NCBI GenBank assembly: GCA_947652855.1
Contig: CANTEO010000043.1
Span: 1 to 23,829, forward strand
Direction: 5' to 3'
Length of the DNA: 23,829 bases
Source: an uncultured Roseburia sp.
GTDB taxonomy: Bacteria > Bacillota > Clostridia > Lachnospirales > Lachnospiraceae
Below the pieces are notes generated by a model that was not told where the DNA came from, made no database searches, and was given only the letters and a program-made list of their open reading frames with translations. How positions within the stretch are numbered: position 1 is the first letter of the stretch; every line of letters begins with the position of its first letter. The translations under genes and the position numbers were made by a program. Below, in pieces: positions 21,378-23,829 of the stretch.

Positions 21378-22685
21378 TTACTGCAATGCCCGAAACGCCT
21401 CTTCCAAATCCTCAATAATATCGTCAATATGCTCCGTCCCAACCGAAAGCCGTACCGTATTCGGCAAAATGCCCTGCTGAGCGCATTCTTCCTCACTAAG
21501 CTGCGAATGCGTCGTGGAGGCCGGATGGATCGCCAGGGATTTCACGTCGGCCACATTCGCCAACAGGGAAAAAAGCTCCAGATGGTCGATGAAATCCTTC
21601 GCCGTCCTGTCGTCCCCCTTGATTTCAAACGTAAAAATCGAGCCGCCGCCATTAGGGAAATACTTTTTATAAAGTTCTTGTTGCGCGCGATCCGTCGTAA
21701 CGGAGGGATGATGCACCTTTAAGACCTTTGGATGCCCGTTCAGATATTCCGCCACCTTCAGCGCGTTCTGCACGTGCCGCTCCACCCGAAGCGACAGCGT
21801 CTCAAGCCCCTGCAGAAACAAAAACGCATGAAACGGGGAGAGCGCGGCGCCCATGTCCCTTAAGAGGATCGCCCGGATTTTCGTCACAAACGCCGCCGCG
21901 CCTGCCGCCTTCGTGAAGCTAAGCCCATGATAGCTTGGGTTGGGATCGCATAGCGACGGGAATTTCCCACTTGCCTCCCAGTCAAACCTCCCGCTGTCCA
22001 CAATCAAGCCCCCAATCGCCGTCCCATGCCCGCCGATAAACTTCGTCGCGGAATGCACCACAATGTCCGCGCCATAAGAGATAGGCTGAACCAGGTACGG
22101 CGTGGCGAACGTATTGTCCACAATCAGAGGGATTCCATGGCTATGCGCCACCTTCGCCATGGCCGCAAGATCCACCACGTCCGAATGCGGATTGCCAAGC
22201 GTCTCCACAAAAATCGCCTTCGTGCGCTCCGAAACAACCGCCTCCAAAGCCTCCGGCGAAGGATCGGCAAACGAAGCCGAAATGCCATATTCCGGCAGTG
22301 TGTTCGCCAGCAAATTATAGGTGCCGCCATAAATATTGTTTGCGGCTGCAATATGATCGCCGCTTTGCGCCAGGCATAAAACCGCATACGTCACCGCCGC
22401 CGCCCCAGAAGCCACCGCCAGCGCCGCCGCGCCGCCCTCCAACGCCGCAATCCTCCGCTCAAGCACATCCTGCGTAGGGTTTGTCAGCCTTCCGTAAATA
22501 TTCCCCGCCTCCGAAAGCTCAAACCTTGCCGCCGCATGATCGGAATCGGGAAACACATACGAAGACGTCTGATAAATAGGAACCGCCCGCGCGTCCGTCG
22601 CCGGATCCGGCTGCTCCTGCCCCACGTGAAGCTGCAATGTCTCAAACCGAAGCGTTCTGTCTGCCCTGCTTTTCTTTTTTCCCAT
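21378..22685 (-). CDS. metY: O-acetylhomoserine sulfhydrylase (aminocarboxypropyltransferase)
   Basis: This PLP enzyme of the Cys/Met metabolism family makes homocysteine from O-acetylhomoserine and sulfide. From the ATG at 22685 it has 435 residues, typical for this type and longer than the ~380-400 of cystathionine gamma-synthases. The N-terminal FETLQLHVGQEQPDPAT and YQTSSYVF segments, NIYGRLTNPT, and the Schiff-base lysine in SATKFIGGHG (K215) support the call. Upstream in-frame codons to 22709 are discarded because AAGGAGG lies six bases before 22685. It follows cysK by 20 bases, so both are one sulfide-assimilation unit. Cysteine synthesis from O-acetylserine by this enzyme as a side activity is possible. 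Confidence 0.93.
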   Translation of the reverse strand: MGKKKSRADRTLRFETLQLHVGQEQPDPATDARAVPIYQTSSYVFPDSDHAAARFELSEAGNIYGRLTNPTQDVLERRIAALEGGAAALAVASGAAAVTYAVLCLAQSGDHIAAANNIYGGTYNLLANTLPEYGISASFADPSPEALEAVVSERTKAIFVETLGNPHSDVVDLAAMAKVAHSHGIPLIVDNTFATPYLVQPISYGADIVVHSATKFIGGHGTAIGGLIVDSGRFDWEASGKFPSLCDPNPSYHGLSFTKAAGAAAFVTKIRAILLRDMGAALSPFHAFLFLQGLETLSLRVERHVQNALKVAEYLNGHPKVLKVHHPSVTTDRAQQELYKKYFPNGGGSIFTFEIKGDDRTAKDFIDHLELFSLLANVADVKSLAIHPASTTHSQLSEEECAQQGILPNTVRLSVGTEHIDDIIEDLEEAFRALQ

Positions 22686-22705
22686 ACTGGCCTCCTTACA
22701 AAATG

Positions 22706-23638
22706 TCATGTTAAAAACAACGGCGTGGAGTAATAACGGTCGCCGCCGTCCGGCAATACCGCCACAATCGTCTTGCCCCGATTCCCCTCCCGCTTCGCAA
22801 GCGCGATCGCGGCATAAGCCGCCGCCCCGGAAGAGATGCCGACAAGCACGCCTTCTTTCTTCGCAATGTCCTTGGCCGTCTCAATGGCCGCGTCATTTTC
22901 CACCGGAAACACCTCGTCATAAATCTCTGTGTTTAGCACCTTCGGCACAAATCCTGCCCCAATCCCCTGGATTTTATGTGGGCCTCCCTTTCCCTGAGAC
23001 AGCACAGGGGAAGACGCCGGCTCCACGGCGACCGCCTCAAGCTTTGGATTCTTGGACTTCAAAAACTCCCCGGCTCCCGTCAGCGTCCCGCCAGTCCCAA
23101 CGCCAGCCACAAATAGATCCACGTCCCCGTCCGTGTCCTCCCAAATCTCCGGCCCCGTCGTATCCCAATGCGCCTTAGGATTGGCCGCATTCACAAACTG
23201 CCCCGGAATAAAGCTGCCGCTTATCTCGTCCGCCAGCTCCTTCGCCTTCTCGATTGCGCCGTTCATGCCCTTCGCGCCGTCCGTCAGCACCAGCTCGGCC
23301 CCATATGCCTTTAGGATATTCCTGCGCTCCGCGCTCATCGTCTCAGGCATCGTAAGAATAACGCGGTATCCCTTGACGGCCGCGATGGCCGCCAGTCCAA
23401 TCCCGGTGTTCCCGGACGTCGGCTCAATCAGGACAGACCCTTCCCGTATCAGGCCCCTTTCTTGCGCATCCTCTAAGATCGCCTTCGCCACCCTGTCCTT
23501 CACGCTGCCCGCCGGGTTAAAATACTCCAGCTTAAACAAAAGGCGGGCCTTCAAGCCATACGCCTTTTCCATGTTCACCGCCTCCATCAGCGGCGTTTTG
23601 CCAATCAAGTCAGGCATCCCCCAAGCAATCTTCGCCAT
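22706..23638 (-). CDS. cysK: Cysteine synthase (O-acetylserine sulfhydrylase)
   Basis: CysK makes L-cysteine from O-acetylserine and sulfide with PLP. The 310-residue protein, counted from the ATG at 23638, has the usual length. The PLP lysine is K47 in NPAGSVKDR, the substrate loop is TSGNTG (74-79), the phosphate-binding glycine loop is GVGTGGTLTGAG, and GISSGAA lies near the C-terminus. I chose 23638 because GAGGGA lies eight bases upstream; in-frame ATGs at 23671 and 23662 lack a ribosome site but would add a short Cys-containing N-terminus (MNLMKECEGC). It has its own strong promoter and is first of a cysK-metY operon. Confidence 0.95.
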   Translation of the reverse strand: MAKIAWGMPDLIGKTPLMEAVNMEKAYGLKARLLFKLEYFNPAGSVKDRVAKAILEDAQERGLIREGSVLIEPTSGNTGIGLAAIAAVKGYRVILTMPETMSAERRNILKAYGAELVLTDGAKGMNGAIEKAKELADEISGSFIPGQFVNAANPKAHWDTTGPEIWEDTDGDVDLFVAGVGTGGTLTGAGEFLKSKNPKLEAVAVEPASSPVLSQGKGGPHKIQGIGAGFVPKVLNTEIYDEVFPVENDAAIETAKDIAKKEGVLVGISSGAAAYAAIALAKREGNRGKTIVAVLPDGGDRYYSTPLFLT

Positions 23639-23690
23639 ATCGCATCCCTCACATTCTTTCATAAGATTCATTTTACATATTTACTACTGA

Positions 23691-23701
23691 TTCTATAGGA
23701 A
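23691..23701. promoter_or_regulatory. Candidate operator at the cysK transcription start
   Basis: TTCTATAGGAA is a near-palindrome placed just after the predicted start point. Its GGAATT edge recalls the sites of the Firmicute cysteine regulator CymR, but the match is partial and from memory. Confidence 0.3.
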
Positions 23702-23709
23702 TTAAAGCC

Positions 23710-23738
23710 ACTATACATGAAACCCGCCTCTTTGTCAA
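23710..23738 (-). promoter_or_regulatory. Sigma-A promoter of cysK-metY
   Basis: On the minus strand, TTGACA (23738-23733), a 17-base spacer and TATAGT (23715-23710) are near consensus. The leader to the cysK ATG is about 65 bases. Confidence 0.8.
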
Positions 23739-23790
23739 TCCTGTATGGAACTGATACCAGATTAGGATAAAAAATTTGAATAAAAGCATA

Positions 23791-23819
23791 TTGAAAAACA
23801 TTTTTGCATATGCTATAAT
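23791..23819 (+). promoter_or_regulatory. Sigma-A promoter directed out of the right edge
   Basis: TTGAAA (23791-23796), a 17-base spacer and TATAAT (23814-23819) form a good plus-strand promoter, divergent from cysK. Its gene lies beyond the window. Confidence 0.65.
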
Positions 23820-23829
23820 GCCAATAGGC

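Overview
The window looks like chromosomal DNA of a spore-forming clostridial Firmicute, most likely a Lachnospiraceae-type gut anaerobe. The pointers are a complete spoIIAA-spoIIAB-sigF operon, a T-box leader on valS, a GH42 beta-galactosidase, consensus Firmicute promoters, AAGGAGG-type ribosome binding sites and a moderately high GC content. The genus is an inference. Most genes are on the minus strand; only pncB and two tRNAs are on the plus strand.

Layout from left to right. The left edge (1-133) holds the broken start of an IS3-type transposase gene, fronted by a hairpin. Positions 224-4349 hold a five-gene minus-strand operon, panC-panD-coaBC-panS-like-panT-like, for pantothenate and CoA synthesis and precursor uptake. 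It has a structured leader (4459-4610) ending in an intrinsic terminator. A divergent nicotinate phosphoribosyltransferase (4785-6236, plus) ends at a strong terminator. Next come the sporulation sigma-F operon (7886-6378), then a two-gene unit: a 45-residue ORF (9789-9652) and a zinc-ribbon/TPR membrane protein (9630-8062). valS (12643-10007) has its own promoter and T-box leader. Upstream of it is a signalling operon (18682-13029): a single-domain response regulator, a hybrid kinase with an HPt domain, and a hybrid kinase whose C-terminus is a complete DegV-type lipid-binding domain. tRNA-Phe and tRNA-Gly (18863-19028, plus) follow, then a GH42 beta-galactosidase (21116-19077), a 234-bp foldback repeat element with 44-bp perfect inverted arms, and a cysK-metY sulfur-assimilation pair (23638-21378). 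A plus-strand promoter at the right edge fires out of the window.

How the genes work together. The pan genes form one coenzyme module: PanC and PanD make pantothenate from pantoate and beta-alanine, CoaBC carries phosphopantothenate to phosphopantetheine, and two transporters probably bring in precursor or vitamin. No panB or panE is present here. pncB, back to back with it, salvages nicotinate for NAD. CysK and MetY make cysteine and homocysteine from sulfide. The three signalling proteins look like one phosphorelay with no DNA-binding output domain.

The most interesting items are the kinase-receiver-DegV fusion, the pan leader with mutually exclusive structures, and the foldback element. 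All assignments come from reading the sequence and from knowledge of the families; no database search was run.
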